In this document: piece by piece, positions 1 through 8,071 of the stretch
How positions within the stretch are numbered: the stretch's first letter is position 1
How the letters are laid out: every line of letters begins with the position of its first letter
Assembly: GCA_019695115.1 (NCBI GenBank)
Contig: JAIBAP010000025.1
Location: 1-64,000 of the forward strand
Length of the DNA: 64,000 nucleotides
Origin: Caldilineales bacterium
Lineage (GTDB): Bacteria; Chloroflexota; Anaerolineae; J102
Direction of reading: 5' to 3'
The notes under the pieces: model-generated
What the model was told of the DNA's origin: nothing
Database searches by the model: none
Seen by the model: only the letters and a program-made list of their open reading frames with translations
Translations under genes and position numbers: made by a program

Positions 1-60
1 ATCGCCGTCGTAAACGGCATCCCTGACCTCATTCCTCATCCTTTTCTATCGCTTTTGTAA
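1..60. other. window edge, possible gene ends
   Basis: No gene can be assigned. On the minus strand a short open stretch ends in a TGA near position 33 and overlaps an ATG at 32 in the ATGA manner typical of operons, with a GGATGAGG-like ribosome site. The downstream gene would run off the left edge after about ten codons. A plus-strand frame is also open to a TAA at 58-60. Which of these is real cannot be decided inside the window. Confidence 0.2.
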
Positions 61-126
61 GGTTCAGAACCGCAATACCGAAATCGCGGCGCTTCAACTC
101 GTCACCGAGTTACCGGAAACTAAAGT

Positions 127-189
127 ATTAGTTATTAGTTATTAGTTACCAGTTACCAGTTACGACCTGCCACCTGCGACCTGCAACCT
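127..189. repeat. heptanucleotide array (9 units)
   Basis: Nine consecutive 7-bp units lie in unbroken phase. Three copies of ATTAGTT are followed by ACCAGTT twice, then ACGACCT, GCCACCT, GCGACCT and GCAACCT. The unit changes along the array but the 7-bp step does not. The array lies upstream of the M24 peptidase gene and encodes nothing recognisable. Confidence 0.85.
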
Positions 190-273
190 TCCTCCAAACG
201 TGAGAGATTCCACAAACAGGGTGCATGGTACAAGAAGGCCGGGCTTTGGTCAACCTTGTGGTATCATCCGGCC

Positions 274-1464
274 ATGAACGCCACGACACTCTCCACCATC
301 CAAGCCATGTTGCAGCGCCAGAACCTGGACGGCTGGCTGCTCTATTGTTTTCGCGACCTCAACCCCATCGCCAAACGGCTGGCCCCACTGCCGCCGCTCG
401 GCCTGCTCAGCCGGCGCTGGGCCTACTGGATCCCGGCCGCCGGCGAACCGGCCTGGCTGGTGCACGCCATCGAGCGCGGGGGGTTTGCCCAACGCCCGGA
501 GCGGGTCGAATCCTATAGCTCGTGGGCATCATTCGAGGCGGCCCTGCTGCGGCTGACCGGCGGCCCCAAGCGCATCGCCTGCGAATACAGCCCCCGCTGC
601 GGCATCCCCTATGCTTCGTATCTCGATGCCGGCACGGCCGAGCACCTGCGCGACCTCGGTTTCGAGCTGCACGCCTCCGCCGACCTCATCCAGGCCGTCC
701 TGGCGACCTGGACGCCCCTCCAACTGGCCAGCCACCGCCGCGCCGCCGCCGCCTGCCTGGCCGCTAAAGACGCCGCCTTCGCCTTCATCGCCCGGCGGCT
801 GGCCGACGGCGCGGCTGTGACCGAAGTCGAGGCGCAACAGGTGATCCTGGATCACTTCGCCGCCGCTGGCATCGACCCCGACCATCCCCCCATCGTCGCC
901 GTCAATGCCCACGCCGGCAACCCGCACTACGCGCCCGACCCCGAACACCCCACCCCCATCCACAGCGGCGATCTGATCCTGATCGATCTGTGGGGTCGCG
1001 TGGCCGGCGACCCGGAGGCCGTCTTCGCCGACATCACCTGGATGGGTTTTGCCGGGCCGCAGCCGCCGGCCGAGATGCAGCGCGTCTTCGATGTCGTCGC
1101 CCGCGCCCGCGATGCCGGTGTGCAGCTGGTGCAGGAGCGGGTCGCGGCCGGGGCTCGGCTCTGCGGCTGGGAGGTGGACGATGCCGTGCGCGGGGTCATC
1201 GCCCAGGCCGGGTATGCCGACTACTTCATCCATCGCAGCGGCCACAGCCTGGATACCGCCATCCATGGCTCTGGCGTCAACATCGACAACCTGGAGATGC
1301 GCGACACCCGCGCCCTGATCCCGCACATCGGCTTCACCATCGAACCGGGCGTCTATCTGCCCGACTTCGGCGTGCGGCTTGAGATCAACCTGTATATCCA
1401 CCCCGACCGCGCCGAAGTGACGACCCTGCCCCTGCAAACCGCCTTCATCACCATGGCTGTTTGA
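274..1464 (+). CDS. M24-family metallopeptidase (Xaa-Pro aminopeptidase-like)
   Basis: A 396-residue protein with a creatinase-like N-terminal domain (about 1-150) and a pita-bread M24 catalytic domain (about 155-396). All five expected metal ligands are present: D238 in LIDLWG, D253 in ADITW, H324 in RSGHSLD, E357 in IEPGVY and E370 in RLEINLY. It should be a cytoplasmic dimetal aminopeptidase removing N-terminal residues before proline, or a close relative acting on other amide substrates. The start at 274 was chosen over an ATG at 256 because family proteins begin with a sequence like MNATTLSTIQ. A TATCAT six bases before the start hints at a leaderless or very short transcript. The stop codon lies inside the first unit of a 43-bp tandem repeat. 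Confidence 0.85.
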   Translation: MNATTLSTIQAMLQRQNLDGWLLYCFRDLNPIAKRLAPLPPLGLLSRRWAYWIPAAGEPAWLVHAIERGGFAQRPERVESYSSWASFEAALLRLTGGPKRIACEYSPRCGIPYASYLDAGTAEHLRDLGFELHASADLIQAVLATWTPLQLASHRRAAAACLAAKDAAFAFIARRLADGAAVTEVEAQQVILDHFAAAGIDPDHPPIVAVNAHAGNPHYAPDPEHPTPIHSGDLILIDLWGRVAGDPEAVFADITWMGFAGPQPPAEMQRVFDVVARARDAGVQLVQERVAAGARLCGWEVDDAVRGVIAQAGYADYFIHRSGHSLDTAIHGSGVNIDNLEMRDTRALIPHIGFTIEPGVYLPDFGVRLEINLYIHPDRAEVTTLPLQTAFITMAV

Positions 1465-1583
1465 TCCGCGAAGAACGCGAAGGGCGCGAAGGATTGGCTT
1501 GAGTTGATCCGCGAAGAACGCGAAGGGCGCGAAGGATTGGCTTGAGTTGATCCGCGAAGGACGCGAAGGGCGCGAAGGATTGG
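1463..1583. repeat. 43-bp tandem repeat, 2.8 copies
   Basis: Units start at 1463, 1506 and 1549; the third is partial, with one substitution. Each unit contains AACGCGAAG and GGCGCGAAG, which are themselves near-repeats. The first unit overlaps the TGA stop of the preceding peptidase gene, so the array begins exactly at a gene end. Confidence 0.9.
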
Positions 1584-1595
1584 ATTGCCCCCCAC

Positions 1596-1623
1596 CACGG
1601 AACACGGAACACGGAACACGGAA
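1596..1623. repeat. heptanucleotide array (CACGGAA x4)
   Basis: Four exact 7-bp units are followed by a C-rich stretch. The same unit recurs at 21112-21132. The reading frame of the TsaC-like gene is open through this array, but the array is unlikely to be translated. Confidence 0.85.
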
Positions 1624-1652
1624 CACCCACTCCCCTCCTCCCCCCCACCGCC

Positions 1653-2246
1653 CTCGATCTCATAGTCCAATTACTATGCGAAAAGCGGCTGGCCGTCTTC
1701 CCCACCGAGACGGTCTACGGTATTGGCTGTCTGGCCGAGGACGAAAGCGCGGTCGCTGACCTGTACGCGGCCAAGGGACGGGACTTCCGGGCGGCGCTGC
1801 CGGTGATGGTGGCCTCGACCGCCCAGATCGAGCAGGTCGCCCGGCCGCTGCCCGGCCTCGATCGGCTGGCGGAGCGTTTCTGGCCCGGCCCGCTGACCAT
1901 CGTCCTCCCCAAACAGCCGTGGCTGCCGCTGTTGGTCACGGCTGGCGGCGATACGGTGGGCGTGCGCATCCCCGACCATCCCCTCGCCCTGGCCATCTTG
2001 CAGCGGGTTGGCCGACCGCTGGCGGTTTCCAGCGCCAACCTTTCGGGGCAGCCGCCCGCCCGCACTGCCGCCCAGGCCCTGGCCCAGTTGGATGGCCGGG
2101 TGGACGTGATCCTGGACGGGGGTGAAGCGCCGGGCGGGCAGGCGTCCACCGTTTTCGATCTCACGACCAACCCACCCCGCATCTTGCGCCAGGGGCCTGT
2201 GTCGGCGGGCGAGATCGGGGATTGCCTGGGAGTAGCTTTGGTCTAG
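1653..2246 (+). CDS. tsaC: TsaC/Sua5-family threonylcarbamoyl-AMP synthase, start unresolved
   Basis: The frame encodes the YrdC fold. LAVFPTETVYGIG and the YAAKGR motif bind nucleotide and bicarbonate, and SSANLSGQPP lies near the C-terminus. The enzyme makes threonylcarbamoyl-AMP from threonine, bicarbonate and ATP for the t6A37 modification of ANN-decoding tRNAs. The length (about 198 residues) suits the short TsaC type. Alignment with E. coli TsaC would put the natural start near 1640-1665. However, there is no in-frame ATG, GTG or TTG between the stop at 1548-1550 and the GTG at 1803, which lies beyond the motif region. The possibilities are an ATA start at 1662, another rare start, or a frame error in the C-rich run at 1631-1646. 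The coordinate given marks where similarity begins, not a start codon. The gene converges on the response regulator with a 4-bp overlap. Confidence 0.75.
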   Translation, partial: LDLIVQLLCEKRLAVFPTETVYGIGCLAEDESAVADLYAAKGRDFRAALPVMVASTAQIEQVARPLPGLDRLAERFWPGPLTIVLPKQPWLPLLVTAGGDTVGVRIPDHPLALAILQRVGRPLAVSSANLSGQPPARTAAQALAQLDGRVDVILDGGEAPGGQASTVFDLTTNPPRILRQGPVSAGEIGDCLGVALV

Positions 2247-2896
2247 AGCAGCCCCAACTGCTGCGCTCGCACCGCCGCCTGGGTGCGGTCGCGAGCGCCG
2301 ATCTTGCCCAGGATGTTGGTGACATAGTTCTTGACCGTGCCCTCGGCCAGGAACAGGCGCTCGGCGATCTCGCGGTTGCTCAACCCTCTGGCCACCAGCA
2401 GCAACACCTCTCGCTCGCGCTCGGAAAGCGGCTCCAGCAGATGGTCGGCAGCCGAACGTCCGGGCGGGGCCAGGCGGGCGAACTCGGCCACCACTTTGCG
2501 CGTGACCGAAGGATCGATCAGCGCCCCGCCGGCGGCAACGGTGCGGATGGCATGGGCCAGTTCCTCGCCCGACACGGCCTTGAGCAGGTAGCCCTGCGCG
2601 CCGGCCCGCAAGCCCTCGAACACATATTCGTCATCGTCGAAGGTGGTCAGGATGATGACGCGAGCGTTGGGCCAGCGCTCGCGCAGGCGTCGCGTGGCTT
2701 CGACGCCGTCCATCACCGGCATACGGACGTCCATCAACACGACATCGGGCTGCTGCGTCTCGTAGGCGGCCAGTGCAGCCTGGCCATCGCCGGCCTCGCC
2801 GATCACGGCAAAGCCATCCTCGAATTCCAGTAGCGTGCGCAGTCCCTCGCGCATCAAGCGTTGATCATCGACAAGGAGGAGACGGATGGGGGGCAT
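2243..2896 (-). CDS. NarL/FixJ-type response regulator
   Basis: A 217-residue protein. The receiver domain (1-120) carries the acidic pair D10-D11 and the phospho-acceptor D56 in VLMDVRMP, with the conserved lysine in GYLLK. A LuxR-type helix-turn-helix (about 150-217) contains LSEREREVL and GLSNREIAERL. It should bind DNA as a phosphorylated dimer. The histidine kinase gene lies 64 bp upstream on the same strand, separated by a heptamer array, so the two form a two-component system. The ABC-2 exporter genes immediately upstream of the kinase are likely targets or sensing partners, as in many antibiotic or envelope-stress modules. That link is an inference from position. Confidence 0.92.
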   Translation of the reverse strand: MPPIRLLLVDDQRLMREGLRTLLEFEDGFAVIGEAGDGQAALAAYETQQPDVVLMDVRMPVMDGVEATRRLRERWPNARVIILTTFDDDEYVFEGLRAGAQGYLLKAVSGEELAHAIRTVAAGGALIDPSVTRKVVAEFARLAPPGRSAADHLLEPLSEREREVLLLVARGLSNREIAERLFLAEGTVKNYVTNILGKIGARDRTQAAVRAQQLGLL

Positions 2897-2903
2897 GGGG
2901 AGA

Positions 2904-3001
2904 GTCGCAGGTCGCAGGTGGCAGGTGGCGAGTGGCAGGTCGCAGGTGGCGGGTGGCGGGTTAGCCGTTGACTGTTGATTGTTGATTGTTGATTGTTGAT
3001 T
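2904..3001. repeat. heptanucleotide array (14 units)
   Basis: Fourteen units lie in unbroken 7-bp phase. GTCGCAG and GTGGCAG variants lead through GTTAGCC and GTTGACT to four copies of GTTGATT. The array fills the gap between the response regulator and kinase genes and also supplies the last codons of the kinase. Confidence 0.9.
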
Positions 3002-4256
3002 GTCTCCTCATCTCCCCGCCTCCGCCAAATGGCGCCGAAAACGTGGCTTGCACACCGCCGCCGGGCCGGGGAGCAAGCTCGAAGCCGCCGCTCAGTTGTG
3101 CCGCCCGCTCGCGCAGCCCGCGCAGCCCGAACCCGGACGACTCGGCGGCGGTGGGCAGGCCGGCGCCATTGTCCTCGACCCGGAGAAACACCAGGCCGTC
3201 CTGCTGCCACAGCCGCACCCAGGCCTGGCGGGCGTCGGCATGGCGCTGGACATTGGTCAGCAATTCCTGGGCGGCGCGGAAGAAAGCCAGACGGTGCGAA
3301 GCGGGCAGGTCGGGCAAGTCGGCGGGCAGGTCGAGCGCCACCGCGATCCCCGTTGCCTGACCGAAATGGGTCACAAGACGCTGCAACGCCTGATCGAGAC
3401 CGAGATCGGCCTCCAACGGCGCCCGCAGCGCCGCCACCGTCTGCCGCAGCTCGGCCAGGGCCTCGTTCACCTGCTCGCGCACCGTGCCCACCACCGCCGT
3501 CGCCCGTTCGGGGTCGCGGGCGATCAGCCGTTGCGCTGCCTCCAACTGCACCGCCGCCACCGTCAGCCGATGGCCCAGGGTATCGTGCATCTCTCGCGCC
3601 AGCCGGTTCCGCTCCTCCATGATCGTCAGTTCCTCGACCTGGGCGGCGTAGTCGTGCAAGCGGCGGTTGGCGGCCTCCAACTCCTCTTGGGCGGCCTCGG
3701 CGGCGGCCGTGTTGGCGGCGAAGGCGGCGAAGAAATAGTAGCCGCCGGCATAAACCACCGCCAGCGCCAGGGCGAAGGCGCTGTTCTCGGTCGTGAACAG
3801 GATCAGAGCAGCGGTGAGGATGGCAAAGCCGGCGATATACAGCCGCCAGATGCGGGGGCCGAACAACGACGGCGCTTCGGCGCTGAGCACGAAGAAAAGC
3901 ACCGGATAGAGGCCAAAAGACGGCGCCAACCAGATGAGCAGGGCAATGATGGCGGCGCGGGCGGTCATGAACAGATGGCGCAGCCACAGTGGCCCTGACC
4001 ACCACGAGCGCACATGCGCCGCCGTGGTCAGGCCGATCAAAACCACTTGCAGCCCGATCACCACCACCCGCTCCGACGGAGGCAATTCGACCAGCAGCGA
4101 CACCACCAACACGGCCACCAAGACCAGATAGCCGCCCAGTTCGGGCAACAGACGGCGCAGGGTGGTGGTGAGGGTGGTTCGCATGGCGCGACGCTGGCCG
4201 GCATCCGCACAGGTGGCGGCGGCGCTGAGGAGGTGCAAACGGAAGGGTGTGGTCAT
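2961..4256 (-). CDS. NarL-system sensor histidine kinase
   Basis: A 431-residue membrane kinase. About six hydrophobic segments lie between residues 40 and 182 and no large external sensor domain is visible. A coiled region (182-212) leads to a HisKA_3 dimerisation domain with the phospho-acceptor H224 in REMHDTLGH. A HATPase domain (about 320-415) carries the N box around LLTNVQRHADA and the G boxes VEDNGAGLP and GFGLRGLRER. The start at 4256 (MTTPFRLHLL) is preferred; 4185 is also possible, and anything further upstream would be read from the overlapping permease gene. The last dozen or so residues (asparagine-, glutamine- and serine-rich) are encoded by the heptamer array, so the original stop codon has apparently been overrun. 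Confidence 0.88.
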   Translation of the reverse strand: MTTPFRLHLLSAAATCADAGQRRAMRTTLTTTLRRLLPELGGYLVLVAVLVVSLLVELPPSERVVVIGLQVVLIGLTTAAHVRSWWSGPLWLRHLFMTARAAIIALLIWLAPSFGLYPVLFFVLSAEAPSLFGPRIWRLYIAGFAILTAALILFTTENSAFALALAVVYAGGYYFFAAFAANTAAAEAAQEELEAANRRLHDYAAQVEELTIMEERNRLAREMHDTLGHRLTVAAVQLEAAQRLIARDPERATAVVGTVREQVNEALAELRQTVAALRAPLEADLGLDQALQRLVTHFGQATGIAVALDLPADLPDLPASHRLAFFRAAQELLTNVQRHADARQAWVRLWQQDGLVFLRVEDNGAGLPTAAESSGFGLRGLRERAAQLSGGFELAPRPGGGVQATFSAPFGGGGEMRRQSTINNQQSTVNG

Positions 4257-4282
4257 TGTACCAGAATCCGAACCAGGCGATC

Positions 4283-5497
4283 TCATTCGTAGCGGAAGCG
4301 CCAGACCCCGAAGGCCAGGAAGAGGGCGCCAAAGCCGAGCAGAACCAGGGCCTCGGGCAGCACAGCCGGCAGGCCCAGCCCGCGAGTGATGATGTCGTTG
4401 TAACCCTGCATCGCCCAGAAGGTGGGCGTCAGGCGGGCGATCTGCTGCATCCAGGCGGGCGTGATCTCGATCGGCCACCATGCCCCGCCGATGGCGGCGA
4501 TGCTGTACATGAGGATATTGCTCAGGGCCGCGGCCTGGGCAAAGGTGCGGGCCAGCCCGGCGATCATCATGCCCAGGCTGGCAATGGCAAAGGTGGTGGC
4601 CAGGACCATGAGCGCCAGGGCCGCCGGCGCCTGGCCCCAGTTGACGCCGAAAAGGAACTGGCCGGCCAGGATGAGGATGGCGGCCTGGGCCAGACCGGCG
4701 ACGAAGATGCCAACCAGCTTGCCGCCGAGGATGACGCCTTTGCCCATTGGCATCACCAGCAGCCGCCGCAGGGTGCCCTGGCTGCGTTCGAGGATGATCA
4801 CGCCGGCGCCGTTGAGCAGAAAGACGAGCGCAAACGTGACCAGCATCCCCGGCGAACTCTGCGCCATGCCGTTGGGGATGCTGGCGGCGTTCGCCAGCCG
4901 AGTGACCGGCTGCGAACGGACGACTGCCGGCAGCTCGCCCGACCAGGCCGTCTGCGCCCGGTCGAGCGACTCGGCGAAGATCGCCTCCCTGGCCCCGGCC
5001 GACGCCGCCAGACCGAGCTTGCCGGCCACGCCGGCGGCGATCTCGGCCGACTGCACGACCCCGCTCAGTTCCGAGACCGCCGCCCAGACTGACTGCTCGA
5101 CCGACTGCGCCGGCCGCATCTGGGTGGCGCTGGTCACAAGCTCCAGGGTGGTCGGCTCCCCCCTTTCCAGGGCGGCGCCAAGACCGGGGGCGATGAGCAG
5201 GGCGGCCACCAGGTCATCGGCCTCGACGCCGGCGATGGCCGCCGTGCGGTCGCGGCCGGCGTCCACATCCAGGCCGGGGGCGGACAGAAGGCGGTCGCGC
5301 AACGCCTGGCTGAGCCGGCTGCCATCTTCATCGACCACGGCCAGGGGCCAGCGCGACGGCTCGTCACCGCGCTCCAGCACCGAACCGAGCACAAAGGTGA
5401 AGATGAGCGGCATGGCCAGGGCGAAGATGTAGACGTTGCGGCTGAGCAGCGTGGTCCGCCAATAGTGGGCGGCGATGGTGAAAAGACGAGAGAGCAT
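4283..5497 (-). CDS. ABC-2 type transporter permease
   Basis: A 404-residue protein with the YhaP/DrrB-like plan. One N-terminal membrane helix (about 15-40) is followed by a large extracytoplasmic domain (about 45-195) and five further helices in the C-terminal half. The motif LNGAGVIILERSQGTLRRL marks the conserved ABC2 membrane region. The start at 5497 follows the stop of the upstream permease by 17 bp. With that permease and the ATPase at 7015-8004 it forms a heterodimeric exporter, likely for hydrophobic or amphipathic compounds. Substrate cannot be read from the sequence. Confidence 0.88.
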   Translation of the reverse strand: MLSRLFTIAAHYWRTTLLSRNVYIFALAMPLIFTFVLGSVLERGDEPSRWPLAVVDEDGSRLSQALRDRLLSAPGLDVDAGRDRTAAIAGVEADDLVAALLIAPGLGAALERGEPTTLELVTSATQMRPAQSVEQSVWAAVSELSGVVQSAEIAAGVAGKLGLAASAGAREAIFAESLDRAQTAWSGELPAVVRSQPVTRLANAASIPNGMAQSSPGMLVTFALVFLLNGAGVIILERSQGTLRRLLVMPMGKGVILGGKLVGIFVAGLAQAAILILAGQFLFGVNWGQAPAALALMVLATTFAIASLGMMIAGLARTFAQAAALSNILMYSIAAIGGAWWPIEITPAWMQQIARLTPTFWAMQGYNDIITRGLGLPAVLPEALVLLGFGALFLAFGVWRFRYE

Positions 5498-5514
5498 AGC
5501 AGTGTTCTTCGAGT

Positions 5515-6771
5515 CTAGCGGACGAAACGACGGGGGAGACGCCACCAGGCCAGGGCAAAGAAGACGGCTGCCAGGCCGATGAGGACGCCCGCCTCGAGGA
5601 GGATGTCGGAAAAGCCTTGCCCGCGCAAGGTCAGGTCGGTAAAGCCATCCAGCGCCCAGCGGTTGATGGTCAGTTTGCTGAAGGGCTGCAACCAGGCAGG
5701 ATAGGCCTGGGCCTGGATGAAAGTGCCGCCCAGGATGGCCGATACCAGGGCGATGGCGGCGCTGACCACGCCCGCCTGGGCGGCGTCGCGGGTGAAAGCG
5801 GTGATCAGCAGGCCCAACCCGGCTGCCGCCGCGACCGTGGCAACCGCCATCAGAGCCAGGCCGGCCACTGAGCGCCCCCAGTCAAGCCGGAAGACCAACC
5901 AGGAGGCCAGGATGAGCAGGAAAAGCTGGAGCAGACCGGTGAGGAAGACGCCGCCGGCCTTGCCCAGGAGGATGTCGGCGAAACCGGTGGGCGTGCTCAT
6001 CATCCGGGCCAGGGTGCCGTCGCGCTCTTCGTCCAGGATGGAGTTGGCGGCGTCGAAGAGGCTGAACATGAGGAAGAAGATGGCCATGGCCGGGGCGAAG
6101 TAGGCCAGCGGGTTGGCGGCGTTGCCGGCCTTGCCCGCGGCGCGCGTGTCGAGACGGATGGCGCCGGTCTCCTGGCCGGTCATGCCGGCCTGGATGCTCT
6201 CGGCCAGCGCCGCCGGCAGGTCGGCCAGGGCGGGGCCGAGCTGGTCGGCATGCGCCAGCGCCTGCTCGGCGCCGATCTGCCCGCCGATGGCGGCGGCGTC
6301 GAAGCCGTTGATGATCTGCGTGAGGACGGCATTGAGCACCAGCGGGCTGAAGGCTGATGCCGGGTCGGTGTAGAGAAGGAGGGTGGAGGTGGGGGCGGCG
6401 TCCGGCCGGCTGCGGTCGCGGATGCTGGCGCTGAACTCAGGCGGGATGTGGATGACCCCGCGCATCTCGCCGGCTTCGACCAGCGCCCTGGCCGCGGCCA
6501 GATCGCTCATCACGGTTGGCTCCAGCAGCTCGGCCAGGTCATCAGAACGGAGGATGTCCACCAGGGTCTGGCCCAGGTCGCCTTCGTCGTCATCGACGAC
6601 CACGAAGGGGATGTCGGTCAGGGGGGCGGTGTTGTTCTGGCCGCCAAACCCGCCAAAGGCGGCGCCGACGATGGCAGCGATGAGCAACGGCGCCGCCAAC
6701 ATCAGCATCAGGCCGTTGCGGTCGCGAAAGCGGATGAGGTTGTCTTTGAGGGCGATGCGCCAGGCTTTCAT
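5515..6771 (-). CDS. ABC-2 type transporter permease
   Basis: A 418-residue paralogue of the next permease. It has an N-terminal helix (about 20-42), an external domain containing VVVDDDEGDLG (about 50-195) and five C-terminal helices. SILDEERDGTLARMMSTP is the conserved cytoplasmic ABC2 segment. It is the first permease after the ATPase gene and is separated from it by a 74-bp tandem repeat region. Co-transcription with the neighbouring permease (17 bp gap) is very likely. Confidence 0.88.
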   Translation of the reverse strand: MKAWRIALKDNLIRFRDRNGLMLMLAAPLLIAAIVGAAFGGFGGQNNTAPLTDIPFVVVDDDEGDLGQTLVDILRSDDLAELLEPTVMSDLAAARALVEAGEMRGVIHIPPEFSASIRDRSRPDAAPTSTLLLYTDPASAFSPLVLNAVLTQIINGFDAAAIGGQIGAEQALAHADQLGPALADLPAALAESIQAGMTGQETGAIRLDTRAAGKAGNAANPLAYFAPAMAIFFLMFSLFDAANSILDEERDGTLARMMSTPTGFADILLGKAGGVFLTGLLQLFLLILASWLVFRLDWGRSVAGLALMAVATVAAAAGLGLLITAFTRDAAQAGVVSAAIALVSAILGGTFIQAQAYPAWLQPFSKLTINRWALDGFTDLTLRGQGFSDILLEAGVLIGLAAVFFALAWWRLPRRFVR

Positions 6772-6786
6772 GGCAGGAGGGTGGGG

Positions 6787-7035
6787 CGTGGGTTCAATCG
6801 CGCAGGGCGCGGCGATGGGAAGGTGGGCGGATTGCTGGGATGAGCGGATGGAGGGTGGGGCGTGGGTTCAATCGCGCAGGGCGCGGCGATGGGAAGGTGG
6901 GCGGATTGCTGGGATGAGCGGATGGAGGGTGGGGCGTGGGTTCAATCGCGCAGGGCGCGGCGATGGGAAGGTGGGCGGATTGCTGGGATGAGCGGATGAG
7001 GAGGGGGCGTGGGTTCAATCGCGCAAGGCGCGGCC
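6787..7035. repeat. 74-bp tandem repeat copying the end of the ATPase gene
   Basis: Units start at 6787, 6861, 6935 and 7008 (last spacing 73). Each unit contains a near copy of the final roughly 20 bp of the ATPase gene, including its stop codon, plus a spacer with GCGGATTGCTGGGATGAGCG. The fourth copy is the real gene end. The spacer motif recurs, inverted, in the repeat region at about 12.7 kb. Confidence 0.92.
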
Positions 7036-8004
7036 GGTGAGATGAAGGAAGACGGCTTCCAGGTTCGGTTCTTTGATCTGCAAGTGCTTGACATGGGCGC
7101 CGGCGGCAGTGATGGTGGAGACCACGTCGCCCAAGACACTGTCGGCCTCGCTCACCTGCAGCAGCAACGGCAGGCGGCCATCGACGGCGTTTGCGGTTGT
7201 CTGCAGATCGGCGTGGTTCACACCGGCCAGGCCCCGCAGTTTTTCCAGCAGGCGCTCCTGGTCGGCGCCGTTCATGGCCAGGCTCAGATCGATGGTATCG
7301 AACTGCCCCACCAGTTGCGTCAGCTCGGCCAGTGTGCCCAGGGCGATCAGCTCGCCGTGGTCGATGATGCCGATGCGGTGGCTCAGCTCTTCGGCCTCTT
7401 CCATGTAGTGCGTGGTGTAGAGGACGGTCATCCCGGCCTCGTTCAAAGCCTTGATCGTATCGAGGATGCGGCGACGGCTCTGTGGGTCGATGCCGACCGT
7501 CGGTTCGTCCAGATACAGCACCTTTGGCTCGTGCAGGAGGCCAACGGCAATGTTCAGGCGGCGCTTCATCCCGCCCGAGAAGGTCTCCACCCGGTCTTTG
7601 GCGCGGTCGGCCAGCCCGGCGATGTCGAGGGCGACCGCGACGCGCTCGTTCAGGCGGTTGCCGGCCAGACCATACATCCGACCCCAGAACAGCAGGTTCT
7701 CGCTGGCGCTGATGGTGGGGTAGAGGGCGATGTCCTGCGGCACCACGCCGATGACCTTCTTCACGGCCATCGGGTCGGCCAGGACGGAATGGCCGTCGAT
7801 GCGGGCGTCGCCATCGGTGGGGGCCAGCAGGCCGCTGAGCATCGAGAGGGTGGTCGTCTTGCCGGCGCCGTTGGGTCCGAGCAGGCTGAAAAGCTCGCCC
7901 GGCTGAATCTCGAACGAGACGCCCTTGACGGCCAGGACGCCGGTGGGCGGGTTGTAGTGCTTCTTCAGGTTGGCGACGGCGATGATGGGGGGTGAGGCAG
8001 ACAT
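7015..8004 (-). CDS. ABC transporter ATP-binding protein (ABC-2 exporter)
   Basis: A 329-residue ATPase of the CcmA/DrrA type. Walker A is GPNGAGKTTT, the Q loop follows at VPQDIALYP, the signature is FSGGMKRRL, and Walker B is VLYLDEPTVGID. The H loop is TTHYMEEAE. A C-terminal DUF4162-like domain (about 225-329) is typical of drug and lipid exporters. The start at 8004 (MSASPPIIAV) was chosen because upstream codons fall in the shadow of the LiaF-like gene. It energises the two permeases that follow on the minus strand. Confidence 0.93.
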   Translation of the reverse strand: MSASPPIIAVANLKKHYNPPTGVLAVKGVSFEIQPGELFSLLGPNGAGKTTTLSMLSGLLAPTDGDARIDGHSVLADPMAVKKVIGVVPQDIALYPTISASENLLFWGRMYGLAGNRLNERVAVALDIAGLADRAKDRVETFSGGMKRRLNIAVGLLHEPKVLYLDEPTVGIDPQSRRRILDTIKALNEAGMTVLYTTHYMEEAEELSHRIGIIDHGELIALGTLAELTQLVGQFDTIDLSLAMNGADQERLLEKLRGLAGVNHADLQTTANAVDGRLPLLLQVSEADSVLGDVVSTITAAGAHVKHLQIKEPNLEAVFLHLTGRALRD

Positions 8005-8013
8005 GGGGCGACT

Positions 8014-8060
8014 CAAGAAAGAAAGCCCCAGCCAGGGCGGTGGCTCGCCCTGGCCGGGGC
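8014..8060 (-). terminator. intrinsic terminator after the LiaF-like gene
   Basis: On the minus strand a 15-bp GC-rich stem (arms 8046-8060 and 8025-8039, 6-base loop) is followed by a T-rich run, CTTTCTTTCTT. It sits between the LiaF-like gene and the ATPase gene, so it would end or attenuate transcription into the exporter operon. Confidence 0.75.
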
Positions 8061-8071
8061 GCGGAATGCGA

